Source of the DNA: Actinomycetes bacterium
GTDB lineage: Bacteria; Actinomycetota; Acidimicrobiia; Acidimicrobiales; RAAP-2
Assembly (NCBI GenBank): GCA_021791615.1
Contig: JAJYWG010000285.1
Location: forward strand, 1 to 13,425
Direction of reading: 5' to 3'
DNA: 13,425 nucleotides
The position numbers were made by a program, and so were the translations under genes. Shown one piece after another: positions 7,023 to 13,425 of the stretch (position 1 is its first letter; each line of letters opens with the position of its first letter). The notes under the pieces were generated by a model. It was not told where the DNA came from, did no database searches, and worked only from the letters and a program-made list of their open reading frames with translations.

Positions 7023-7230
7023 GGCGCTGTCCGCTGGGGTACTGCCCTTCGGTGTTCCAGCGGTCGAGCTCCACGTGCTCGGGTGTGGAGGCCAAAAGCA
7101 CGCCGCCGATCGTGTCGCCGTTGCTGAGGGTGATCGTGACCACAAGGCCCCGTCCGCACAGGGCAGTGAGGCAGGCGTCCAAGCTGTCCCCGGCTTCTCT
7201 GCCGAAGACGATCCGCTGCTCAGTAGTCAC
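6979..7230 (-). CDS. Small Sm-like barrel-type protein coupled to the restriction enzyme gene
   Basis: An 83-residue protein read from GTG at 7230-7228, which overlaps the restriction enzyme stop as GTGA (7230-7227), so the two are translationally coupled. After a short N-terminal helix, residues 28-82 alternate in a beta pattern with the Sm/LSm-like signature VTITLSNGDTIGGVLL (31-46), then a charged turn and LTLSVRDIAQIRV (70-82), resembling the Sm2 strand pair. Such folds bind RNA or act as small protein-interaction barrels. No sequence family is certain. Its fixed place behind a single-chain restriction enzyme suggests a regulator, chaperone or accessory subunit, but it may simply share the transcript. 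A longer upstream start in the same frame, inside the restriction gene, is less likely because the peptide there is an Arg/His-rich shadow. Confidence 0.65.
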   Translation of the reverse strand: MTTEQRIVFGREAGDSLDACLTALCGRGLVVTITLSNGDTIGGVLLASTPEHVELDRWNTEGQYPSGQRLTLSVRDIAQIRVD

Positions 7231-10200
7231 AGCGGACCGAGATCCGAGAGGCCGTCGATGATGGCCACGCTCTCCATCGACACGCGAACGATCCGTGCCA
7301 ACAGGTCGACGATGTAGCGCGGGTCGTCGGACCAGGTGTTGGGGTCGTTCACGATGCCCGAGGCCTTGTCGGTCTTCACCTGGTAGCGGTCGATGATCCA
7401 CTCAATAGCTGAGCGGCCATTCACCTGGTAGTGGTAGGCGTCTTCGGGAATGCCTGAGAGCTTGATGTGGCTGTTGACCACGATCGAGCTGTGGTCGTCC
7501 TTGCTCGCGAACCTCATCTTGTCGACCCGGAGGGCCTTCGGATCGGCCGCCTCGTCGGGCAGCCCGTCGAGTGGCCAGGGCTCCACGGATTCGTAGCCGA
7601 GATGCCAGACAGCCAAGGCAGCGCCGGCTCGTGAGAAGGCCCAGAAGTCCTCGACCATCGGGATCCTCGGGATCATCTTGCCCAACTCGGCGGCGAAGCG
7701 GCTCGTGTACTCGAGCGAGTGCAACAGGCCGTAGACGTAGTGAAAGACGTCGTCGGGGGTGACCTGGACGCCGTAGCTCTGGCGGTAGCGATCGAGGGTG
7801 TGGGCTGAGATGGCGTCGTGGCGCTCGTAACCTCCTTCCCCACCGAGCATGGAGACATTGGTCCCATCATCGGTGGTCAGCGTGTAGCGGTAGCGGGGGA
7901 AGCACTGGCCGTTGAATTGAAGTTGGATGTCTGGAACAAGTGAGGTTACAAGTGCCGAGGACCTTCGATTGCCTGCGATCCCAGACACCGCAATCACCCG
8001 GTTCTCGTGGGCCGGCGTCGGGAATATCGACGGCATGAGGAGGACCCGCTCGTTCCACTGCCGGTCGAAATAGAGCCACTGCTTGCAGAACGGACGGTAC
8101 ATCGACGGGACGGCATGCTCGGAATCGAGCGCAGCCGCCTTGTTCTTGCGGAGGTCGCTTTTGAGGTTGACGGTCCAGCTCACTCTGGTCGGATCGGTGT
8201 CGATGAAGCCGTTGACCGACGCGTCGGTGGCCTTGGTTACTCCGTCGGCGACCGCGACGTGGAACTGCTTGCGCTCCTTGTTGTACGCATCGATCGTTCT
8301 CTCCATGTTGGCGAGGAGCGACGAGCGGGAGAAGTTGTAGGCCCAGGCGTCTCGATTCGTCTTCACTCCGTTCGAGTACGTCTCGAAGATCGCGTGCCCG
8401 CCAGCGTCCTTCTTGTTGCCGAGCGGTGCGAACGTCTCGAAGATCTGGCTGCGCTGGTTGACCCAGTCGCCCGCTTCGTTCGGCGTGATCGGCTGCCAGT
8501 CCACGCCCGAGAGATCGGCGAAGCCGACGACCTTGGCGAGCTTCTCCTCTCGGGAGAGGTAGTCGCCGATGTCGTGGTAGGAGATGGTGGCGGGTCCGGT
8601 GTGGCCGGGGTTCTTCACGAGCAACGTCACGGCCACCGGCGTCCGGCTGCCCTGGCCGAAGATCTTGCCACCTTCCCTTCGCGAGGTCTCGCCAGAGGTG
8701 CGTTGGTTCCCACGAAGGTTCAGACACCAGATAGCGCTGAACTCGTCGGCAAGGGTCTTGCGGAACCCATCCGCAGATCCCGAGTCGACGAAGGCGCCGT
8801 TGGTCACGAAGCAGACGATGCCGCGATCTCCGATCCGGTCCGAGGCCCATCGGAAGGCCCGGATGTACGAGTCGTAGAGGCTGTTCTTGAGGGCTGCCGA
8901 TGAGCGGGCCGCGTACGTGTTGCGGATGCGACCGTCGAGCTTCGGATAGCGCAGGTTTTGGTTGTTGTCGTTCTCGGATGCCTGACCCACCGAGTACGGC
9001 GGATTGCCCAATACGACCGTGATGTCAGCGTCCTTCTGGCGCTGGAGTCGCGCATTGTTGTCGGGGAAGTAGACGTCGTCGGCCGGGTCGCCTTCGCCCT
9101 GCTGGAAGGTGTCGGTCAAGACGATCCCGTCGAACGGCTGGTAGCTGCCGCCGACCTCGTGGTGGAACGCGGCTTCGATGTTGACCGCAGCCAGGTAGTA
9201 GGCGAGGAGGACAATCTCGTTCGCGTGAAGGTCCGAGGCGTACTTGCGGGCCAGGGCACCGTGGTCGATGACGCCGGACTGGATGAGCCGGACGATGAAG
9301 GTACCCGTACCGGTGAAGGGGTCGAGTACGTGGACGCCCTCGTCGGACAGTGAGGCACCGAACTCGTCTCTCAGCACTGATTCCACGCTTCGGACGACGA
9401 AGTCGACGATCTCAATCGGGGTGTAGACCACGCCGAGCGAGTCGGCCATCTTGGGGAAGGCGGTCTTGAAGAAGCGCTCGTAGAGCTCGGTGATGACCCG
9501 CTGCTTCCCGGCAGCGTTGTCGATGCCCTGGGCACGAAGACGTACGCTGTCGTAGAAGGAGGCCAAAGACTCGGTCTCCCGGTCGATCTGCTCGCCAGAG
9601 AGGGCGTCGACCATCGCCTGCATCACCTTGGAGACCGGATTGTGCTCGGCGAAGGCGTAGTCCTCGAATAGGGCGTCGAAGACGGGCTTGGTGACGAGAT
9701 GCTGGGCCAGCATGTCGATCGCCTGGGCAGGCGTGATCGAGTCGTTCAGGTTCTGGTGGAGACCCGCTAGGAAGGCCTCGAACTGGTGGGCTGCGGGCGT
9801 GTCGGGGTTGGCGAGAATGCCTTCGATGCGGGCGACGTGGCGGGAAGCGATGTCGGCCACGTCAGTGGCCCAGTCCTCCCAGTAGCGGCGATCGCCGACC
9901 TTGATGACCAGCTTGGCGAAGATCGCATCCCGCCAGGCGTCGAGGTCTCCGAGTGCGAGGCGCCCCTGGACCGCGGTTGGCGAGGATGAGCTATCAGACT
10001 CCTCGAATCCCGAGGCACCGATCACCTGGATCTGGTCGCCCTTGTCGGCGTTCAACTCGAGCTTGTTGACCATCGCGTTGAATCGGTCATCGTGGGCACG
10101 AAGGGCCTGGAGTACCTGCCAGACGACCTTGTAACGCCGGTTGTCGGCCAAAGCCTCTTCGGGGGATTGGTCGGTCGGGATCCCGATGGGCAAGATCACG

Positions 10201-11966
10201 TATCCGTAGGTCTTCCCTTCGGCCTTTCGCATCACTCGTCCGACTGACTGGACCACGTCAACGACTGAGTTGCGCGGATTCAAGAAGAGGACCGCATCCA
10301 GGGCCGGGACGTCGACGCCTTCTGAGAGGCACCGGGCGTTGGAGAGAATCCGGCAGTTCCCGTGCCCTGGATCTGCGCGGAGCCAGTCGAGCTTCTCGTT
10401 TCGCACGAGGGCGTTGAACGTGCCGTCGACGTGCTCTGCGTCACAGGACAAGAACGCGCCATCCCCAGCATTCGATGCCGCCGCCTCGCCGATGATCTCG
10501 GCGAAGAGGTTGGTGAAGCGCTTGGAATCCTTGATCGAGCGCGAGAAGGCGACGGCCCGCTGCATGAGCCCGGGGTCCGCCTCGAAGGTCCGTGGATCGA
10601 TGCCCCTCTTGGAGAGCCCGTTCCAGCACCCGACGATCCGAGCGGCGTCGTCCAAGTTGAGCTCGTGGTCGGGGCTTGCGAGCTGGCGCTGGAAGGTTCG
10701 AGACACCGCCCCCTCGTCGACGGCCAGGACCAGCACCTTGTAGTCAGAGAGCAGCCCTGCTCCGACGGCCTCACCGAATCCCAAACGGTGGAGTTCGGGG
10801 CCGTACAGGGACTCGTCGTCCATCGAGCAGAGCAGGGCGTCTGCTTCCTGGGCCTTCGCCTTGCTGGCGTCGTCGTAGAGGCGGGGGGTGGCGGTCATAT
10901 AGAGGCGCTTGTCCGCACTCAGGTACCTGTCGTCGTGGACCCGCACGAAGTTCGACTCGTCCGATGTCGACAGCGTCACCCCAGTCGTGCGGTGGGCTTC
11001 GTCACAGATCAGGAGGTCGAAAGCACCGAGGCCGGCTTCTTGGGCGGCGGTCAAGACCCCCAAGGACTGGTAGGTCGAAAAGACGACGGTGATGGAACCC
11101 TTCGGGCGCTCGCCCCGGGCCTTGTCCATCTGTGCCAGGAGGACCTCTGGGTCCGTCGTCGCCGGGAAGGCGAGATCGTAGGCGCCGATGTCCTCGCTCT
11201 GGGTTCGTTTGCCGACCTTGGTGTCCGAGCACACGGCGAAGAGTTGCAGGGGAACCTCGGCTTCGGCCGACCACTCCTTCATGGCCTGAGAGAGAAGCGA
11301 TATGGACGGCACCAAGAAGAGAACCGCACCACCGGAGGGGACCATCTGCTCGGCGATCCGAAGGGCGGTGAAGGTCTTGCCCGTCCCACACGCCATGATG
11401 AGCTTGCCCCGATCGGCCGTCGTGAGACCCTTTACGACCTTGTCCTTTGCGAGCACCTGGTGGGGGCGGAGCTGCTTCTGTGCTCGGCGGACGAGGACGT
11501 CGGGTTGCTCGGGGCGGAACAGCGACCAGTCGACCGGGCTCTGGTCCAGGTCGCCCACCCTCAATCGCGCGACCGGGATCTGCTGGTTCTCAAGGGCTTC
11601 TTCTGCGTGCTTTGACCAGTGGTCGGTGGTCGAGATGACCATCCTCGACGTGAAGCCTTCTTTGCCGGATGCGGTGAAGAACGAGTCGATGTCAGCCTTC
11701 TGAAGGGTGTGGGCTGGGTCGTAGAACTTGCACTGGATAGCGCAGAGCCCTCCACCCTTCTCTTGGGCGACCAGGTCGATCCCGGTGTCGGGCCGTCCCT
11801 CTCGCCCCGGCCAGTCGGTCCAGCGCCAGATCTCACTGAATCGATCGACGTAGATGGGGTCGGTCTTGAGGTAGGCAGCCATGAGGCGCTCGAATCGATC
11901 GCCCTTGTCCCGCTCGTCGGTGGCAGCAGCCCGAAGGTCGGCCAGCACCTCGTCGATGGTCGTCAC
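7227..11966 (-). CDS. Type ISP single-polypeptide restriction-modification enzyme (LlaGI/LlaBIII-like)
   Basis: A 1579-residue protein, very close to the length of LlaGI and LlaBIII as I remember them. Domains in order: an Mrr-like nuclease with GIDLV (Asp64) and QCK (Gln78-Lys80); an SF2 helicase/translocase with Walker A ACGTGKT (192-198), DEAH (322-325), TAT (358-360), motif V around SEGVDVP (548-554) and motif VI QSVGRVMR (573-580); a coupler region (about 600-830); a gamma-type adenine methyltransferase with YTPIEIVDFVV (848-858), SAM motif I LDPFTGTGTF (881-890) and NPPY (988-991); and a C-terminal target-recognition region (about 1100-1579). Known members methylate adenine on one strand of an asymmetric site and cut unmodified DNA after translocating enzymes meet head to head. 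All key motifs are present, so it looks active. The start is GTG at 11966 with a GGGGGAT-like site upstream. It faces a 263-base regulatory region, overlaps the Sm-like gene at its end, and is the main cargo of the element. Confidence 0.93.
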   Translation of the reverse strand: MTTIDEVLADLRAAATDERDKGDRFERLMAAYLKTDPIYVDRFSEIWRWTDWPGREGRPDTGIDLVAQEKGGGLCAIQCKFYDPAHTLQKADIDSFFTASGKEGFTSRMVISTTDHWSKHAEEALENQQIPVARLRVGDLDQSPVDWSLFRPEQPDVLVRRAQKQLRPHQVLAKDKVVKGLTTADRGKLIMACGTGKTFTALRIAEQMVPSGGAVLFLVPSISLLSQAMKEWSAEAEVPLQLFAVCSDTKVGKRTQSEDIGAYDLAFPATTDPEVLLAQMDKARGERPKGSITVVFSTYQSLGVLTAAQEAGLGAFDLLICDEAHRTTGVTLSTSDESNFVRVHDDRYLSADKRLYMTATPRLYDDASKAKAQEADALLCSMDDESLYGPELHRLGFGEAVGAGLLSDYKVLVLAVDEGAVSRTFQRQLASPDHELNLDDAARIVGCWNGLSKRGIDPRTFEADPGLMQRAVAFSRSIKDSKRFTNLFAEIIGEAAASNAGDGAFLSCDAEHVDGTFNALVRNEKLDWLRADPGHGNCRILSNARCLSEGVDVPALDAVLFLNPRNSVVDVVQSVGRVMRKAEGKTYGYVILPIGIPTDQSPEEALADNRRYKVVWQVLQALRAHDDRFNAMVNKLELNADKGDQIQVIGASGFEESDSSSSPTAVQGRLALGDLDAWRDAIFAKLVIKVGDRRYWEDWATDVADIASRHVARIEGILANPDTPAAHQFEAFLAGLHQNLNDSITPAQAIDMLAQHLVTKPVFDALFEDYAFAEHNPVSKVMQAMVDALSGEQIDRETESLASFYDSVRLRAQGIDNAAGKQRVITELYERFFKTAFPKMADSLGVVYTPIEIVDFVVRSVESVLRDEFGASLSDEGVHVLDPFTGTGTFIVRLIQSGVIDHGALARKYASDLHANEIVLLAYYLAAVNIEAAFHHEVGGSYQPFDGIVLTDTFQQGEGDPADDVYFPDNNARLQRQKDADITVVLGNPPYSVGQASENDNNQNLRYPKLDGRIRNTYAARSSAALKNSLYDSYIRAFRWASDRIGDRGIVCFVTNGAFVDSGSADGFRKTLADEFSAIWCLNLRGNQRTSGETSRREGGKIFGQGSRTPVAVTLLVKNPGHTGPATISYHDIGDYLSREEKLAKVVGFADLSGVDWQPITPNEAGDWVNQRSQIFETFAPLGNKKDAGGHAIFETYSNGVKTNRDAWAYNFSRSSLLANMERTIDAYNKERKQFHVAVADGVTKATDASVNGFIDTDPTRVSWTVNLKSDLRKNKAAALDSEHAVPSMYRPFCKQWLYFDRQWNERVLLMPSIFPTPAHENRVIAVSGIAGNRRSSALVTSLVPDIQLQFNGQCFPRYRYTLTTDDGTNVSMLGGEGGYERHDAISAHTLDRYRQSYGVQVTPDDVFHYVYGLLHSLEYTSRFAAELGKMIPRIPMVEDFWAFSRAGAALAVWHLGYESVEPWPLDGLPDEAADPKALRVDKMRFASKDDHSSIVVNSHIKLSGIPEDAYHYQVNGRSAIEWIIDRYQVKTDKASGIVNDPNTWSDDPRYIVDLLARIVRVSMESVAIIDGLSDLGPL

Positions 11967-12229
11967 CCGGATCCCCCGTCTCTTGGCACCGAGTTGAGGC
12001 TACTGCGAGTGCTCCATTTCATGGGGGTCTTGGCTGTACCGGGAAGCCACGTGTTGCAGTCCCCGTGGCCGCAGGGGAGCGCCCAAGTCCTCACTGCAGC
12101 ACGGTGGTCTTGGGGCGATCTGGCTCGATTGCCCAAGACGATCAACCCACTTGTTGGAGGACGACTCCGGCGCCATCAAGCCGGCGCACCCTCCACCTCG
12201 TTGGGTTCATTCAGAGGGATGCTGGTCCC
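11967..12229. promoter_or_regulatory. Divergent intergenic region between restriction gene and zinc-ribbon membrane protein gene
   Basis: No convincing coding frame. It must hold promoters for both directions, though I found no clear -35/-10 pair. It contains the palindrome listed separately, further copies of its half-site (GTCTTGGC at 12027-12034, GCCCAAGTC at 12081-12089), and a possible hairpin GCCACG (12046-12051) with CGTGGC (12064-12069). This is the largest non-coding stretch in the element, so regulation of the restriction operon is probably concentrated here. Confidence 0.6.
12107..12139. promoter_or_regulatory. Long imperfect palindrome, candidate operator upstream of the restriction operon
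   Basis: Arms GTCTTGGGGCGATC (12107-12120) and GATTGCCCAAGAC (12127-12139) are reverse complements except for one extra G and one mismatch, around a 6-base centre TGGCTC. No T run follows on either strand, so an operator is more likely than a terminator. It lies about 140-170 bases upstream of the restriction gene start and about 90 upstream of the plus-strand gene. The binding protein is unknown; one of the small zinc proteins or the ATPase with its winged helix could be candidates. Confidence 0.5.
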
Positions 12230-12667
12230 ATGACCACCATCCAGTGTCCCCGATGCGAAACTACTTTCGAGACGCGTGCCACCACGGCAACGCGGTGCCG
12301 CTCGTGTCGGACCGTCGTGCACATCGGCCGCTCAGTGAGCCCAACTCGCCACAGCGACGAAGCCGTACCGGCTCTCCGCTCAGTGCCCCGTGAAAACGAG
12401 GACGACGGCGACTCTATGGAGCAGAGCCAGCACGGCGACCCGCTCATGCTCCTCGCCCTTGTCGTCCTTGCGGCGAGCGTGGCGGCTTGGTGGTGGCGCA
12501 AGCGTAGGGGAACCGAGCGTGCAGCAGAGCCTCCGGCTCCTGACAACGCTCCACGCACGGACATGCCGGAGGTCAGCCAGCTCCCTGGGCCCGACTTGGC
12601 ACAATGCCCGCGGTGCACCACCGGGACGACTCGGTGCGGTCTCGTAGGTTGCCCTATGCAAGGTTGA
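12230..12667 (+). CDS. Zinc-ribbon protein with one transmembrane segment
   Basis: A 145-residue protein from ATG 12230; AGAGGGAT at about 12213-12220 may be its ribosome site. The same frame is open further upstream, but the peptide there is not protein-like and would precede the zinc ribbon. The N-terminal ribbon has CPRC (Cys6, Cys9) and CRSC (Cys23, Cys26), the layout of MJ0042-type zinc ribbons found at the start of bacterial membrane proteins. A linker leads to one hydrophobic segment (about 71-89, PLMLLALVVLAASVAAWWW) followed by RKRR, which predicts a cytoplasmic C-terminal tail after the membrane. The tail carries a second cysteine group (Cys126, Cys129, Cys136, Cys141). Function is unknown. 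It could sense or anchor something at the membrane, or mediate cell-surface effects. Confidence 0.65.
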   Translation: MTTIQCPRCETTFETRATTATRCRSCRTVVHIGRSVSPTRHSDEAVPALRSVPRENEDDGDSMEQSQHGDPLMLLALVVLAASVAAWWWRKRRGTERAAEPPAPDNAPRTDMPEVSQLPGPDLAQCPRCTTGTTRCGLVGCPMQG

Positions 12668-12674
12668 GCTGGCT

Positions 12675-12709
12675 CCTGTAGCACAGGTGAATGTCCTCCT
12701 CGAGGGGAG
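12675..12709. terminator. Two short stem-loops between convergent genes, possible terminator
   Basis: The 45-base gap between the stop at 12667 and the convergent stop at 12713 holds two small hairpins: CCTGT/ACAGG (12675-12687, 3-base loop) and CTCCT/GGGAG with one G-T pair (12696-12709, 4-base loop). Neither has a T tract, so intrinsic termination is only possible, not shown. Confidence 0.25.
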
Positions 12710-12712
12710 CGC

Positions 12713-12934
12713 TCACGAGCGTGTTGACGTAACTCCTTGGTCGGTGTCCATTGGCTCGTGCTTTCGAGCGTGCTCGACTAGGACACCTGGCCCAGGGCTG
12801 AGATCGAGTCGAGTCCCGCAATGACCGCAATGGACGACAGTGGCGACGTGGTCATAGCCGATGCGGTCGATCGCGACGTCGTGGACTACCTCGACTACGT
12901 ATGTGACGGTAAATGCCCCAGGCTGCAGTTCCAT
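12713..12934 (-). CDS. Small C2H2-like zinc-binding protein
   Basis: A 73-residue protein read from ATG at 12934-12932 with a strong AGGAGG site five bases before the start (12940-12945 on the minus strand). Residues 1-34 look like beta strands; then HCGHCGTRL (35-43) gives Cys36 and Cys39, and VEHARKH (53-59) gives His55 and His59, a C-x2-C-x15-H-x3-H spacing like a C2H2 finger. It may bind DNA or RNA or act as a small adaptor. No family is recognised. It stands alone on the minus strand, converging with the zinc-ribbon gene and divergent from the last small genes. Confidence 0.6.
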   Translation of the reverse strand: MELQPGAFTVTYVVEVVHDVAIDRIGYDHVATVVHCGHCGTRLDLSPGPGVLVEHARKHEPMDTDQGVTSTRS

Positions 12935-12939
12935 GTTCC

Positions 12940-12945
12940 CCTCCT
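12940..12945 (-). promoter_or_regulatory. Shine-Dalgarno site fixing the start of the C2H2-like gene
   Basis: AGGAGG on the minus strand, five bases before ATG at 12934. It is the strongest ribosome site in the right arm and the main reason to accept this small gene. Confidence 0.65.
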
Positions 12946-12990
12946 AGCGAGCGAGCAGTACTTCTCGTCAAGTTAGGAGATCTTGCTCCC

Positions 12991-13137
12991 ATGGCTGTCG
13001 CATGGGAGTCCTGTTACTGCTCCCCAACCGGCAGGACCTCCCGCTCGCTCCGGTGTCACGCCCGTCCCGTCAACTCGCCACGGGAGGAGCCCGTTCATTA
13101 CCAGACGCACATGGAGGGTCGGGGTCCATTCTCGTGA
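12991..13137 (+). CDS. Doubtful 48-residue ORF
   Basis: ATG 12991 follows AGGAG (12975-12979) by 11 bases, and the ORF ends TGA at 13135-13137, overlapping a GTG start of the next gene (GTGA), the same linkage used elsewhere in the element. The peptide begins MAVAWESCYCSP and has three cysteines but no recognisable motif. Third-position G/C is about three quarters, only slightly better than the competing frame. It could be a leader or coupling peptide for the membrane protein, or not real. Confidence 0.3.
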   Translation: MAVAWESCYCSPTGRTSRSLRCHARPVNSPREEPVHYQTHMEGRGPFS

Positions 13138-13313
13138 CCCGGAGTACGGAGTCGGCTGGCGTCGGGGACGGCGGGCTCATCGTGGTAGGTTTCCTCGTGG
13201 CCTTTGCCGCGGGCGTCGGGATCTCCCTGCACGTGCGGGCACGGCGGCGACGCCAGGTGGCCGAAGAGAACGGACCCACACAAAGCGAGCCAAGTAGCGA
13301 GCCTGTTGCGTGA
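13134..13313 (+). CDS. Small single-pass membrane protein ending inside the right terminal repeat
   Basis: A 59-residue protein from GTG 13134, with one hydrophobic segment (about 14-33, GLIVVGFLVAFAAGVGISL) followed by HVRARRRR, giving a positive-inside signal: N-terminus out, tail in the cytoplasm. The tail is polar and probably disordered. An in-frame ATG at 13002 would add 44 residues of poorer codon use without a ribosome site, so I prefer the shorter form. The last four codons and the stop (EPVA) lie inside the 127-bp terminal repeat. Function is unknown; a small membrane protein at the element end could be a holin-like, exclusion or toxin-type protein, but nothing in the sequence decides this. 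Confidence 0.5.
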   Translation: MTRSTESAGVGDGGLIVVGFLVAFAAGVGISLHVRARRRRQVAEENGPTQSEPSSEPVA

Positions 13314-13425
13314 ACTGCAGCGGGAAGGCCGTGGGTAGATCGGACGTCGGGACCGCTCGCTATCAGGTGGCGGTATCGAGTTGCCCGCGGAGACGCCTCG
13401 CCGGGGCGGGGAGCGCCCGGCTCGT
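13299..13425. repeat. Right terminal inverted repeat, 127 bp, perfect
   Basis: Exact reverse complement of 1-127. The repeat begins within the coding end of the last gene and continues to the final base (ending CCCGGCTCGT). Just inside it, AGCGAGCC occurs twice in direct orientation (13284-13291 and 13296-13303). As on the left, the outer 40 bases are GC-rich with hairpin potential. Confidence 0.97.

Noticed and set aside
7227..11966. Type I, BREX or DISARM system
   Set aside because: Nuclease, helicase and methyltransferase lie in one 1579-residue chain with no separate S, M, PglZ, BrxL or DUF1998 gene, which fits type ISP instead.
11619..12233. Plus-strand open frame across the restriction gene start and intergenic region
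   Set aside because: Most of it is antisense to the nuclease domain of the restriction enzyme, and the remainder shows no protein-like features or ribosome site.
13384..13392. CCCGCGGAG resembling the start of Streptomyces telomeres
   Set aside because: The match is about 34-42 bases in from the terminus and in the wrong position for a telomere start; the rest of the repeat does not follow the Streptomyces pattern.
1..13425. Casposon, pipolin or polinton-type self-synthesising transposon
   Set aside because: There is a family B polymerase and terminal repeats, but no Cas1, tyrosine recombinase, retroviral-type integrase or capsid gene. Without flanking sequence no target duplication can be examined.
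1..13425. CRISPR arrays, tRNA or rRNA genes
   Set aside because: No regularly spaced direct repeats or recognisable tRNA/rRNA sequence was seen on reading; the non-coding space is too small for most of these.

Overview
The window reads as one complete linear genetic element rather than a slice of chromosome. Its first 127 bases are repeated exactly, inverted, as its last 127 bases (1-127 and 13299-13425), and genes fill nearly everything between. The DNA is GC-rich with a strong preference for G or C at third codon positions. Together with the kinds of genes present this suggests a high-GC actinomycete-like host (Actinomycetota); that is inference, since no rRNA or housekeeping gene is present. 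I see no integrase, transposase, relaxase, capsid gene or packaging ATPase. The best description is a small linear plasmid or plasmid-like replicon of 13.4 kb, possibly a virus-derived one.

Left arm, plus strand, 165-7022: seven tightly packed genes that look like one operon. Most join through 4-base ATGA/GTGA stop-start overlaps. In order they are an unknown protein whose reading frame seems broken by two compensating single-base shifts; an HNH-type zinc protein; an exonuclease-like protein; a family B DNA polymerase; an AAA+-type ATPase with a winged-helix tail; a ParB-domain protein fused to a DNA methyltransferase; and a nucleoside 2-deoxyribosyltransferase-like protein. This is the replication and maintenance half. 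The polymerase is unusual: its exonuclease and polymerase parts lie in two overlapping reading frames, and the exonuclease part appears to have lost catalytic residues.

Right arm, minus strand, 11966-6979: a 1579-residue single-chain restriction-modification enzyme of the type ISP (LlaGI/LlaBIII-like) architecture, with nuclease, SF2 helicase, adenine methyltransferase and target recognition parts in one protein. It is followed with a GTGA overlap by an 83-residue protein that resembles an Sm-like barrel. This one enzyme takes about 35% of the element. The two operons converge and overlap tail to tail by 44 bases at 6979-7022, with no room for a terminator.

Right end, 11967-13298: a 263-base divergent intergenic region with a strong palindrome and further copies of its half-site, then four small genes: a zinc-ribbon membrane protein, a C2H2-like zinc protein on the minus strand, a doubtful 48-residue ORF, and a small membrane protein whose last codons enter the right terminal repeat.

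Taken together, the element carries its own DNA polymerase and probable accessory replication factors, a ParB-methyltransferase that could mark or segregate it, and a large restriction system that could protect it and its host from competing DNA or enforce its retention. A terminal protein, expected if replication is protein-primed, was not recognised.
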